NCBI GenBank assembly: GCA_002118135.1 | Contig: BDIU01000031.1 | Coordinates: 1-64,000 of the forward strand | Length of the DNA stretch: 64,000 nucleotides | Reading direction: 5' to 3' | DNA from: Trebouxia sp. TZW2008 | Lineage: Eukaryota; Chlorophyta; Trebouxiophyceae; Trebouxiales; Trebouxiaceae | Shown here: in pieces, positions 21,596 to 33,000 of the stretch | Position numbering within the stretch: the first letter of the stretch is position 1 | Layout: every line of letters begins with the position of its first letter | The notes under the pieces: generated by a model | Told to the model about the DNA's origin: nothing | The model's database searches: none | What the model saw: only the letters and a program-made list of their open reading frames with translations | Position numbers and translations under genes: made by a program

Positions 21596-22188
21596 GTTGT
21601 CACATCTGTCAACTTTCCCTGGCTGCTGCGCTATGCTTCAAAAACTAAGCTGGGAGAAAGATCAACTTTGGTGCAGTGTCTGCTGTCAGATCCGCCAATA
21701 ACAGGCCGAGTCTCAGGCCTCCCAAAACGGCAGATGCTGGCTAAACAGCAAACAAGGCCTAAAGCTGATCAGGATCAACATAGGCGGGAGGCTGTGTTCA
21801 ACGAGGCGAAAACAGGCGAGCACGACGCGCTCGGCTGAACAACAGATCTGAGCGTATGTCGATGTATGACAAGATTACGATAACTCGGCCGTTCACCGTC
21901 TACAGCGCTAAAATCTGGTCCAGAATGCAAGTGTCGATTTGCAGCACGAGTCAGCACGTGGAACGAGTGTTAGGGTAAGGCCAAATCCTGCCAAATTCAG
22001 AAGACCTATCAAAATCTGCACAGGTACATCAACATGCGAATGAATATCCGTTCCAGCAACAGCGACATGCATGGTGCACGTAGCTTTCTGCAGAAGCATC
22101 ACAGTGTTTGTAAACAGACATCGTGACGCGAACCATTAGCAAGTTCGTCCGTGTGCACGGATGCAGCTTGTGAGCAAGGTCGCAAAGC
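21596..22188. promoter_or_regulatory. Divergent intergenic region (membrane protein gene / gluconokinase)
   Basis: 593 bp between two start codons facing away from each other, so it should hold both promoters. No specific element was recognised. Confidence 0.5.
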
Positions 22189-23882
22189 ATGCAAGCTCAA
22201 CGAGCTTTTAGTCCAGTTGCTAATGCGCAGCAACATGGGGCTCTTATTCAACACAAGCGTCTGCCAAAGTGCTATGTCGTTGGCGGGGTATCAGGGTCCG
22301 GCAAAAGGTGCGCAGGCAGCTTCAAAGCTACCGTTTGCTTACCATGCCTGCATGCTCAGTTTCTAATACGCCATACAGCACTGTTGGGCGTCTGCTGGCC
22401 ACCAGGCTTCGCTGTCCTTTCTACGAGGGAGACGACTATCACCCGAAAAGCAACAAAGGTCGTCTCATTTACAGCACTCAATTACCGCTAATGGCTCTCC
22501 TGTGCTAAGTACAGTGCCTGCATTCAGACAAGATGCACAGTGGAATACCCTTGGATGATGAAGACCGGCGGCCATGGCTACAAACACTTGCGGACATCAT
22601 TCAGCAGCATATAACACGGTTGGTGCAATTGTCTGACTACTCCTCAAATACCAACCAGCGCTGACAATGGAACTAGACAGCATTGTTGTGACAGCTTGCA
22701 GAGATGAGCTCGCCGTAGTGGCTTGTTCTGCCCTGAAGCAGAAGTACCGGGACGTGCTGGCGGGCAAGGCTCCAGATCCAGAGCATGTCAGAGATGTTGC
22801 TTTTGTAAGTCATCAGTATCATGAGTTTTGAAATGTCACTGCTGTGTCACTTGCTGCTGGTAGGCAGGTGTTTCTGAATTTATTTTGTTAGCCATACTAC
22901 TATCTGGCACCAATGCTTTGCAAGTGTGATGCATCACATAAGCATCTGGGATGCCACCTTGATATGTCATGCATGTTAATTGCAAGTATGTCCACATGCC
23001 ACACTCCAAAACCAAACACTCACTAGCCAGTTGCAGTGTTTTGTGATGCCTGGTGCACCAAGGCATGACTTTGTGCCTGCGTCCTGTGTCCTGTTGAAAA
23101 ACAGAGCCTGAGTGCCTGAACTGCTGTAGTGCCAGATGAAATTGCTGTTGAACACTGCAGGTCTTATTGCAGCCCAGCAGAGATGTGCTGGCAAAGCGTG
23201 TTCAGGCACGTGCTGCTGAAGGAACTCATTTCATGCCTGCTTCACTCCTAGAGTCTCAGCTAGCCCTCATGGAAGTGGATCCTGCTGCATACCGCTACGG
23301 TACGATGCTGCATAACTCGTTTGTTTTGCCATAAGGACGTTTCCTTCATGACCAGATATGCTGAAATGCCTGATTTAACGCTGACGTGTCGCTCAGTCGT
23401 CATGTGTCCACTCACCAACACTGGCAACGATAAACGAAGACAAATAAAGCAGACGTGACGATACCGGCAGCAATGCTCCTGCAGAAATGTACAGAGGACA
23501 ACAAAATAGTAAAGCAAGCTGATGCTGACGCTGATGCTGAGGCTGATGCTGACCTTGCAATCTTCTCTTGCGTTCTTGCTCTTGCGCTTGACGCATGTAA
23601 TCCCTGCTGCATGTTGTGCCAGCAGGACATTCTGTGCAGAGGCTGAAGATGCTGTCGTGCACCATGATGGGAGCCTCTTTGCGCAGCAGCAGCCAGGAGT
23701 GCTCTCTGCATGATTACATGTTGAATAGTTTGATGTGCTGGCAGTCGTGTGGCCTGGTGTATATGCTAGCCCAAGCTTAGATGAACTTGTGTGCTGGTTG
23801 CCACGCAGATGCACAACCACCCAGCAGTATTGTAGATGACTTGATGGCGCTCAGAGAGACTGGAACTGCTCAGCAGTCGTGA
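22189..23882 (+). CDS. GNTK: Gluconokinase
   Basis: Phosphorylates D-gluconate with ATP to 6-phosphogluconate (EC 2.7.1.12), feeding the oxidative pentose phosphate pathway; probably cytosolic. Six exons, 22189-22307, 22379-22458, 22528-22618, 22702-22804, 23161-23299 and 23809-23882, join in phase to 201 aa, close to the usual family size. The Walker A loop GVSGSGKS is split by intron 1. GDDYHPKSNKDKM is the gluconate-binding and lid region. GIPLDDEDRRPWL, VVACSALKQKYRD, HFMPASLLESQ and SIVDDLMAL follow in the family order. The 39-residue N-terminal exon carries a short extension before the P-loop. Unlike its neighbours, this gene shows no obvious duplicated exon pieces. Intron 5 contains a short GATGCT hexamer run and is otherwise unremarkable. 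Confidence 0.93.
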
Positions 23883-24808
23883 TGTAGTTCTTGACTGACA
23901 AGCTGTTTGGACCCAAAAGCAGAAGTGAACTTATTCAGCAGGCATAGCAACAGTGACAGTAGAGTGCCCAGCAAATTCCTGAATGTTTGATGTTTGCATG
24001 CTGGTGTACTTTTGCTTCTCAGCATGGGTGCAAGCAAACTGCAAGATTGTTGCACTGCTCTGTCAGGACAGAGTGCAGTTCAAAAGCAGGGCCATGCTTG
24101 AAAGCCGCAAGATACATGAACCGTGCTGCATACAAGGCAGGCTGTCTGCAGTGGCGGTCAACGTTCAGGCACTTGCTAGCATGCATGCAGTGCGTACAAG
24201 CAGACCCTGGTGATCAGCGTACACATGGTTTTCTGTCGCTTGTCTTGGATAGTGTTGGCCAATCAGGTCAGCCAAAGAAAGAGGGTACAATCATGGTGCT
24301 GAAAGAGATAAAAACGAAACAGTCATGGGACGACACCAGCTGTCAGATTCTGCATGATTCCAGATCGTCTTGCTAGCTTAACAGCAAATCAAAGCAATCC
24401 TTGCCAAAAATGAACACCAAAGTTGAACGCACCATCTCTGCCACAAACTTTCAACCCTAGTACAAAGTCTAGCCATTGTTCCCTTCCAACGCAATTCCAA
24501 CTTAACTCAGTTCTTAACCAGACCAAAGGTCATGACACCTACATAACACATGCTTGCACAAATGAACTCGAGAGATAGTACCAGCAGCAGCCTCCGCGCC
24601 AGAAGCAAATTAAGGGCAGTGCCTACATACATTGCCCCAGCGTGGACACAAACAAGGAACTATGCCTCAAGTGACCTGGTTGAGTCCATGAACTTCATGC
24701 GTGAGAGCTGCTGAACACGATTTCTGCTCCTGTGGAATTTACTGATGGTACTGAACAGACTCCCAGCATTGTTGACATGGACTGATCTGGTAACTGGTCT
24801 TGATAGAA
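23883..24808. other. Intergenic between convergent gluconokinase and VTC1
   Basis: 926 bp where the two 3' ends face each other. No coding exon with a recognisable product. Presumably 3' UTRs and terminators. Confidence 0.4.
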
Positions 24809-25914
24809 TCACCAGCCGAAGGCACGCGCAACCGATCCACCAAGGACCACAGACAGAGCAGCCATGAGCAATGCACTGAGCACTATTGGCAATATGCGAT
24901 TGTCATAAGGCCCGTCCATCTTGTTCCTGCAGACACATGGTGCATGTCACATTGCATGCATTTCACAAAATTGAATGGTTGTGAAGCTGCTGCTGAAGCA
25001 AGGCAGGTATCAGTGCCATGTACAACCTAGTGTTGAAAATGATGTTCTTGTTGATGACTTGTTTGCAGAACTGAGATGACTAGCCACAGCTTGTACGAGA
25101 CGCCGGCGGGTAGTCTCTAGACAATGCAGACACAGCTGCAGTCATGCAAGCTGTTGCAATGCCGGATGGTGAGACTTACTGTAGCATGCTACTCCTGAGT
25201 CTGAAGTTGTAGGTGGCGTATAAGGCCATCGCAATAGATGACAGCAGCATGATCAATGCAAGCGATCTCACAAAAATGGCTCTAACTGTGAAGTCTGAGC
25301 TCCAGTGCTTGTGTGCATGGCCCGCAACCCCTGCAAATTATGCCCAAGTCATCAAATGAGTGATGTAATGGAGTGCAGTCACATGATGCAGTCATGCAGT
25401 GCATTGATGACGTGCCATGAAGTGCAGTCATGAAGTGCAGTCATGAAGAGCGATCATGAGGAGCAGTCCAAAAATCAGTTCATGAAATTCAATCAAGCAA
25501 TTGCTGAACCAAAGGGCATGACCCACTTGCAGATGCAATGTCAATCCTCTGATAATGGGGCAACCAGCTTGCGTCTGTCGTCAAAGTTGCAAACAGGTTG
25601 TGCAAGCGCACCTAGCATTGCTGCTGAGATGGACCCAATTGTGACTGACATGTTCATCCAGTGTAGGAAAGTCCTCTCATTGGCTGCAGACAATGTACCC
25701 AATGTTCAGCTGGGTATGTGAAGGTTTCTGGTGAGCACAGCTGCTGCAGGCTGTTCTGATTGCTGCAAACGTCTGGTGCAACTGGGCAAGCTGTTGCTCT
25801 GTGAGCCATTCAGGCTCTGTACGAGAGCAAGGGAATTGCGGCTGCGGATTGCGGAAGCATTGTTGCCTCACCAAAAAAAGCCTTGGCTTCCGTTCTTCGC
25901 ATCGGCGCAGCCAT
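24809..25914 (-). CDS. VTC1: VTC1-like subunit of the polyphosphate polymerase complex (DUF202)
   Basis: Small three-helix subunit of the vacuolar transporter chaperone complex, which makes polyphosphate from ATP and moves it across the membrane of vacuoles or acidocalcisomes. Four exons, 25872-25914, 25612-25683, 25180-25330 and 24809-24926, join in phase to 127 aa; yeast Vtc1 is of similar size. The short N-terminus leads into [20 protein letters not shown], the VTC1/DUF202 signature with a charged residue in helix 1. Helix 2 follows (IFVRSLALIMLLSSIAMALY), then NKMDGPYDNRILP and helix 3 (VLSALLMAALSVVLG). The GPYDxR motif between helices 2 and 3 is also found in fungal Vtc1. It is head to head with VTC4, 1.17 kb away, which supports a shared function and possibly shared control. 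Confidence 0.9.
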
Positions 25915-27082
25915 CTCCCCCGAGATTTTGTGAACCAGTGGTCCTAAAAGCCGCCCAGATCGCAGCACTTGCTGACTGAGCTGAAAGATCTGCTGTGACA
26001 GCGGCTGCTATGTCTGCAGATTGTCCCTTCACAAACACTGAGGCTTGCAAGCAGTGTTGGTGTTCAGGACTGTTTGCAACTCACAGACTGATGGTTCCAA
26101 CGGGTACCATCGCAGCCCGGCCTGTCCCGATTACTGGATTGTACACCGACACACAGTCATCCACTTAGCCCAGCGTATTCACGCTGATCTCACGCAGCCG
26201 CTCCGTGTGCGCAGTAAGCAACTGCAAGGGAATATTCGCTTCTTCCCCTGTACATTATAGTAATAACGCTCGAGCAATTGCGCAATAATGACTAAGTCAA
26301 GCCAAACGCATCGTCCTCTGCAGCTTCGTCTGGGCAACTGATACCTCTGTCGTTTGCAAATGCAGCTTTTCGTTGCCCAGATGCTTGCCCAGGCATGCCG
26401 ATGTTCTGAGTAAACCGCAAGGCTGGTCATTGTATACAGCAGGCCTGAATTCCAGTGAAATGTTGCTCAAGACGCTGTGCCCTAAACTTCAGAAGCTGCA
26501 AAAACAGCATTTTGGGCTTTGGATTTATCGCTCACTCAAGGGGGTCCTCGCATGCACCAAACACATAATCCTCCAAAACGTTGCAGCATTGCACTGAGCG
26601 TTTAATTCAGGATCCCACACGTCACAATGCTTCATGTCGTGCACGCATTGTTGAAAGCCTCCACAGCTGCCCAGAAGTAAGGCCTTAAGGCACCGGTGAA
26701 GGTACCTTCAGGCCTAGGGTTGGAAGGTGGCCCGCAGGTGCAAAAGCAGCATAGCTCATCTTGCTCAGCAGAGGCTGATCCCTGCGATCAGCCCTGGCAT
26801 CATGGCCCAGCGTTCAATCCACAATCTTGCATGCAGATCACGCACTGAAAGCTGTTCAAGCAGCTAAAGTTGTTTCATGACTAAGGCGGTTAACATGTGT
26901 TGGGGGAGAGTTCATGCCTGGACATTAGCTCGGAACATTGCGGCTGGACAGTCTGACGCTTGCGCGCGTTTGAGGGGTACAGCCCACGTTCAGTGGAATT
27001 GGGTTGCAAAAGTGTATGGAGCTTGATTCAGCACCGGCGACTGGGTGTCAGGAGTAACAGCAACTACAACTGTGTGTAAAGC
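25915..27082. promoter_or_regulatory. Shared VTC1/VTC4 divergent promoter region
   Basis: 1168 bp between the VTC1 and VTC4 start codons, with no convincing exon inside. It contains GAATATTC at 26230-26237, a palindrome fitting the P1BS consensus GNATATNC bound by PHR1/PSR1-type phosphate-starvation regulators. One such match in a region this long could be chance. Confidence 0.5.
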
Positions 27083-30000
27083 ATGAAGTTTGGCAAGTAT
27101 ATCGACGAGCAGGCGCGCCCAGACTGGAGGGAGAAGTACCTCGATTATGGTCAGGTCAAGCATCACATCAAGGAGGCTGCAGCCCGACTGGAGTCGGACT
27201 CTGACGCGTCAGCGTTCAGTCCGAGAACGACATCCTTGTCTGTCAGTAAGCAGCACGAGGTCACTCCGGAGGAAAAGTTCTTCAACAAGCTCGAGAGCGA
27301 AGTAAGCCAGTCGTTGCAACGCTTTGCGTCTCGAGCCCTATCACAAGCTGTTTCCTGAGACTGGCTGACCTTTCCCTGTCTGCCTCTAAGCTGGCATCGG
27401 TGACTGGTGCAGCTCAAGAAGATCTCTGAATTCACAGAAAAGCTGGTCAAGCAGCTGAGGTCCCAGACAAAAGCTCTTCATGCCCGTGTGAGCAATGCCA
27501 AGGCAGGCCAGGAACATGAAGAACTCATGCAGGCAAGAACAACTTGAGCAGCTGTTTCAAAGTGCTCAGCATGCATGCTTTTGAAATGTATGCACTGCTA
27601 GCCCACAAAAGAAGATCTGAACTTGGTGATGTCAACCAGGCCTCTTGCTTCAGGTTGCTGCTGCAATGGTCAATTTATTTGACAAAATTTTGTTGTCTGC
27701 AGGAAGCTCAGCGACTTGGTGATGAGTTTCTCAGCTTGGAGAAATATGTCAACCTGAACTACCTGGTATGCTCAGGCTTTCCTCTGCATGTCTCTTCTCA
27801 TCACAGAATACGTCAAACTGTTCCCACAGAGGGTCACATGCCTGATCTGCATCAGTATCTGCCCTTCCTAGATCAATGCCGTGAATTCTGCATGTGTTGT
27901 TTGACAACAACGTTTGGCAATTGTGATCCAGATCAGCACCCTTCCCCTTGTGTTGCGCAGCAGTTCCTGCTGTTTGCAGATCATTGCTGTGGGGTTTGCG
28001 GTGCTCAGCAATTTGACAAACAGCATCAAGCGCGCGCATACCTGGTTTTGACGGCAATGTTGCACTGTATCGCATGTCATGTCCAATGCTTGTGTATCAA
28101 TGCTTCAGCCCATGCAATGGTTGAACCTGCGCAACACTTCAGAACATGCAAGTGAGGCACCCTTGAAGAAGCTGCTTATGTCTGTTGACAGGGTTTTCAC
28201 AAGATCTTGAAGAAGCATGACAAGATGCTGCCCCATGCGCCAATCAGGCAGTTCTATATCAGTCACTTGCACAACCAGCCGTGGGTCCAGGTCAGTCTCG
28301 GAACCTGAGCCTGGTTCTGCATTGGGCTTCTATCACATCTATGTGTCACCCATACCCTGACTGTGTACCATAATGTCCTAATCAACTCACATTGTGGAGG
28401 CGTCAAGATTTTCCATGATTGACATGACGTCATCAACAAGGCCTAGTCAATGCACCTGATGCATCTGAACTCTACTAGCATCTCACCTCACAGCTTCCCT
28501 ATCCAATAGATGGTCAATCTCATGGTCCTTGCAACAGCAGCTAACCCAAACTCATCTGTGCCAGCATGATCCATAGCAGCAAGCATTATATCACTTCAGA
28601 GGTCAACAGTTTTCTTTGTTTGCTTCAGCTTTTCATGAGAGGGACATTCGCCTTTTCTTTGAGGCAAACACTGATCAGCAGCCTTTGGTTGCCGGACACA
28701 TTCACCTGTGCTTTCAAGCCAGGAAGTCCAATGAGTCACATCTGGCTCCCTACCCCAGACTGCAAATCTATCTAATATTGACGGATTGATTGATTATTTG
28801 TGACACCTGCTGCTGTGCTCTCAGCACTTTTTGGACTCCAGCAGTGCTTTCAGACTTCATTAGATGTCAGCAGCAACTCTTTGCGCTGATGCACATGCTG
28901 TTCAGACCAAAATTGTTGCGGTACAGCAATACCTGTTGCTGACGGTCAATGACATGCAGGGCAACTACAGCAATGTCCTGGTGCTGTTGAGTAACACCTA
29001 CACTATTCTGAGGGGTGAAGTGGAGTGAAGAGCCACGAGTGGCATGGCAAGCAATCACACTTGTGCATGATGTGCAGGGCAACTACAGCGATGTCCTGGC
29101 GCTGTTGAGAAACATCTACAGTGATCTGAGGGGTGTAGTGGAGTCAAGAGTCACGAGTGGCATGGCAAGCAATCACACTTGTGCATGATGTGCAGGGCAA
29201 CGACAGCGATGTCCTGGTGCTGTTGGGTAACACCTAGAGCGACCTGAGAGGCGACCCCAGCGGTGTCAAGAATGAGGACAGTGCTCAGGGCTTTGTGCGG
29301 TCCACCACGAAGTACCACGTCAGGACATGGGGTGCTATTTGCATTGGTGCTGACAATGAGTGACATGCAGGGCAACTACAGCGATGTCCTGGTGCTATTG
29401 AGCAACATCTACAGTGATCTGAGAGGGGACACTAGCGGAGTCAAGAATGAGGACAGTGCTCAAGGCTTTGTGCGGTCCACTACCAAGTACTGGGTCAGGA
29501 CTCAGGATGCTACAAGCGTCAAGCATCACATTCTGCAGCACCTGCCCGTCTTCCAGTTCAAGAAGGATGAGGTAATTGAAGATGTCACAACACGTCATCT
29601 GTAAGGCTGTGGTGCACATTGCTGTTGTCTAGTGTGCTTGATTCTATTGGGATGGCTCAGCAGTTGGAAGCATTCAGAAAGCTCACGCAGAGCACAAGCA
29701 GAGAAAAGCTTTGCCACGCAAAACAAAGATGCAGTGGATTGCTTCTGTGCGCACATAGTCAGGTCCTCAATTCTCACTATCAAGTGTGTCAATGTTGATG
29801 CTAAAGCTGACATGCCGTGAGCCTCTGCACCCATGCACTGTCAAACCTCAAGCAGCAAGCATGTCAATGAACGCAATGATGATGTGCCAAGGGTTTTGTG
29901 CTGTTGCAGTCTCGGGAGGAGGGCTCTGACAATCAGCTGATCAACATTGTGTATCTGGTCAACAGCAGGATGGAGCTGTATATTAGATGAGCGTCAGAAC

Positions 30001-33000
30001 ATTGAAGATATCGATATGCAGTGATGTCTTGTGCTGTCGCAGAGTCAGGAGGAGGAGGGTCCAGACAATCAGCTGATCAACAGTGTGTACCTGGACAACA
30101 GCAGCATGGAGCTGTACCACGGCCGCCTGGACAAGAAGCCCAATGCCCTAGCCATTCGCATCAGGTATTCACGCAACCCTTGTTGTGCATTGATGTAACT
30201 TGTGATGTCCGGTTTTCGGCCTTGGTGAACAAGGCCAATGCTGTGGTCACGTGCATCAGATATTTGCAACACCCTATGTGCTGCTCTGTGTCTTGATTGC
30301 AATGTGATTGGAAACTGCAAAGTACTGTCACCCTTTGTGCTGCTCTGCGTTGAACCTGGCAATGCAAGCAGGGTGTGCAATGTAACTTTATCAACGTAAC
30401 TTGTGGTAGGGTCGTCAGGCTTTGTCAAGCAGCCACCAAAACTGAGTCTGTCATAGCTGGTACGGGCCTGCTGAGCCTGGCGATCTAGTGTTTGTGGAGC
30501 GCAAGATTCACAGGGGAAGCTGAAAGGGCGAGGAGTCTGTGTGGGACTGCATCATTGACAACACAACATTTGCGCTACATGCAACACAGACCTGCTGAAC
30601 CAGGAGCACCGTGTCTATTGCTACCTGTGTCTGCAATAGCTAATGTGTCTGTCACAGGTGGTATGGATCTGCTGAGCCAGGGGATTTGGTGTTTGTGGAG
30701 CGCAAGACTCACAGGGGAAGCTGGAAGGGCGAGGAGTCTGTGAGGGACCGCATCACCCTGTGCTTCCAACAGCACTGGGCCTGCATGACTGACAACATCA
30801 TGCATCTGTCATAGGTGTTATGGACCTGCTACACCAGAAATCTACGTTTTGCATGTCTTTGAAGTGTATCAGCAATAGGGCCAAGTCATTGATACATGAG
30901 TGTGTCTGTCGTAGGTGGTATGGATCTGCTGAGCCTGGCGATCTGGTATTTGTGGAGCGCAAGACACACAGGGAGAGCTGGAAGGGCGAGGAGTCTGTGA
31001 AGGACCGCATCATGCTGCCCAAGACCAAGATTGTTGAATTCTTGGACGGGACCTACACCCTTGACATGGCTCTGAAGGAGGGCAAGGTATGTACACAGCT
31101 GTGACACTGCACCTGCTCAGTTCATTGCAAGGATGAGTGTTGTTTGATCTGATCAAAAAGCTGGAACTTGGTGACAAATTAGGATCTGAAAACACCCTTG
31201 ACATGGCGTTGAAGGAGGGCAAGTTATAGGCACAGTCTTGGCACTGAGCAACAATCCGCAGAGGCTGCTCATAGCATGAAACCCCTGATGGTTAAGTTAT
31301 CATGTTTCATGTATGCAGAGCATGCAAATGCGGTGGAAAGATGATGTACATAAGGCGCTGCCACAAAATCAGCTACTGCAGATATGTGAGACCATTTGCA
31401 CCTGTTTTCTGTGTGTCTGCTGATTCGCTCATGCTGTAGGCTTGATGTGAGGCACAGGCCGTTCAGATCTGCGTTGCATGCATGCTTGCCATTGAATGAA
31501 TGCAGGGCACAGGTGAAACATGTTGTGTGACTGCAGTTCAAGACAGACAAGGACAGAGACACTTTCAAGAAGTTCTTCCAGGAAGTTCAACAGGCGGTTG
31601 ACAGCAAGCAGCTGCGACCCATGATCCGTACCCAGTACAACCGCACCGCCTTCCAGATTCCCTTTGACGCCACAGTGCGTGTGAGCCTGGACACCAATTT
31701 GGCGATGATCAAGGAGAACATTGATGGGCAACCTGTGGCCCTTTTGCATAGGTTTGCCTTCCTTTCCCTGTCTCTGCTTCTTGCTTTTGCTGTCTGCTCA
31801 ATGATGCCACTGAGCATGTTAGTGTCAATACCAATTGTGATTAGCAAGAACGTCAATGGACAGCCTGCTGCCTTTGCACAGGTTTGCCTTCCTTTGGCTG
31901 CCTTTTTGGCCTTTCCCTTTTGCTGTCCACCTTTCTCTGCCTTTCCCTTTCCCTGTCTGCCCGTGATGCCACTGTACGTGTCAGCCTGGATACTAAGTAC
32001 GCGATGATCAAGGAGAACATTGATGGCCAGCCTGTGGCCCTCTTGCACAGGTTTGGCTGCCTTTCCTGCCTAGTGCTGCCTTTCAGTTGCTCTGCCTGTT
32101 GCTGCCTTTCCCTTTCCTGCGTCGCCCTTTCGCTGCCTTTCCCTCTACTTGCTCTGCAGTGCTGCAAGACATGTCATTTGGACAACAATCAGGGGGACCA
32201 TGGATGGGCAGCCTGTGGCTCTCTTGTACAGATTATCCTTGTTTTGGCTGCCTTTTGCTGCCTTTTGCTTTCTTGCCCCTCCCTTCAATCGCCCTGTGAT
32301 GTTGCTGTGCGTTTGAGCTCCATGCAAGTGCTGACGCGCACAGACGTGGCACACTTCTTCGATTGATCATCTGGTACTGATTGCTTGCTTGCTTAAATGA
32401 CCAAACTGAACGTATGTTTGTACTGTAACAGGTGGCGCCAGCACCCAACCCAGTCCTGATGCGCACAGACGTCACATGCTTCCCCAATAACAATTGATGC
32501 TGATTGCTTGCTTAATTGACAATACTGAGCGGGCTTGTCTGCTGTGACAGGTGGTACCGGGACCCCAACCAGGTCCTGACACGCACAGACGTCACACGCT
32601 TCCCCCATGCTGTGCTGGAGGTGAAGCTCAGCCTGCCAGAGGGACAGACAGCGCCGGAGTGGGTCACTGACCTCACTGAATCTGGCTTCTTGACTGAGGT
32701 GAGCGTCTTTTGACTGTGGGGAACCAATCCTCTGAAGACTGTGGGCCTTTTGCACAGTCTGCTTCCCCCTTGATACATGTTTGAGGCAGTAATGATGTAT
32801 TGCTCAAGCTGTGCTTGAAATCAAGCTCAGCCTGCCAGGGGGACAAACAGTGCCAGAGTGGGTCACTGACCTCACTGAGTCTAGTTTCTTGACTGAGGTA
32901 TGCAATCTTGGAAAAAAAAATGGCTTGGAGCTCATGCATTCAGCATAGTTGCTTCAATGCATGAGTGGAGAGCCTACGAAGAGCTTGCCAGAGGGACAAA

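Noticed and set aside
28957..29325. Possible additional VTC-domain gene or alternative VTC4 exons
   Set aside because: The copies are truncated mid-exon, some have stops, and only the exon at 29371 joins in phase to both neighbours.
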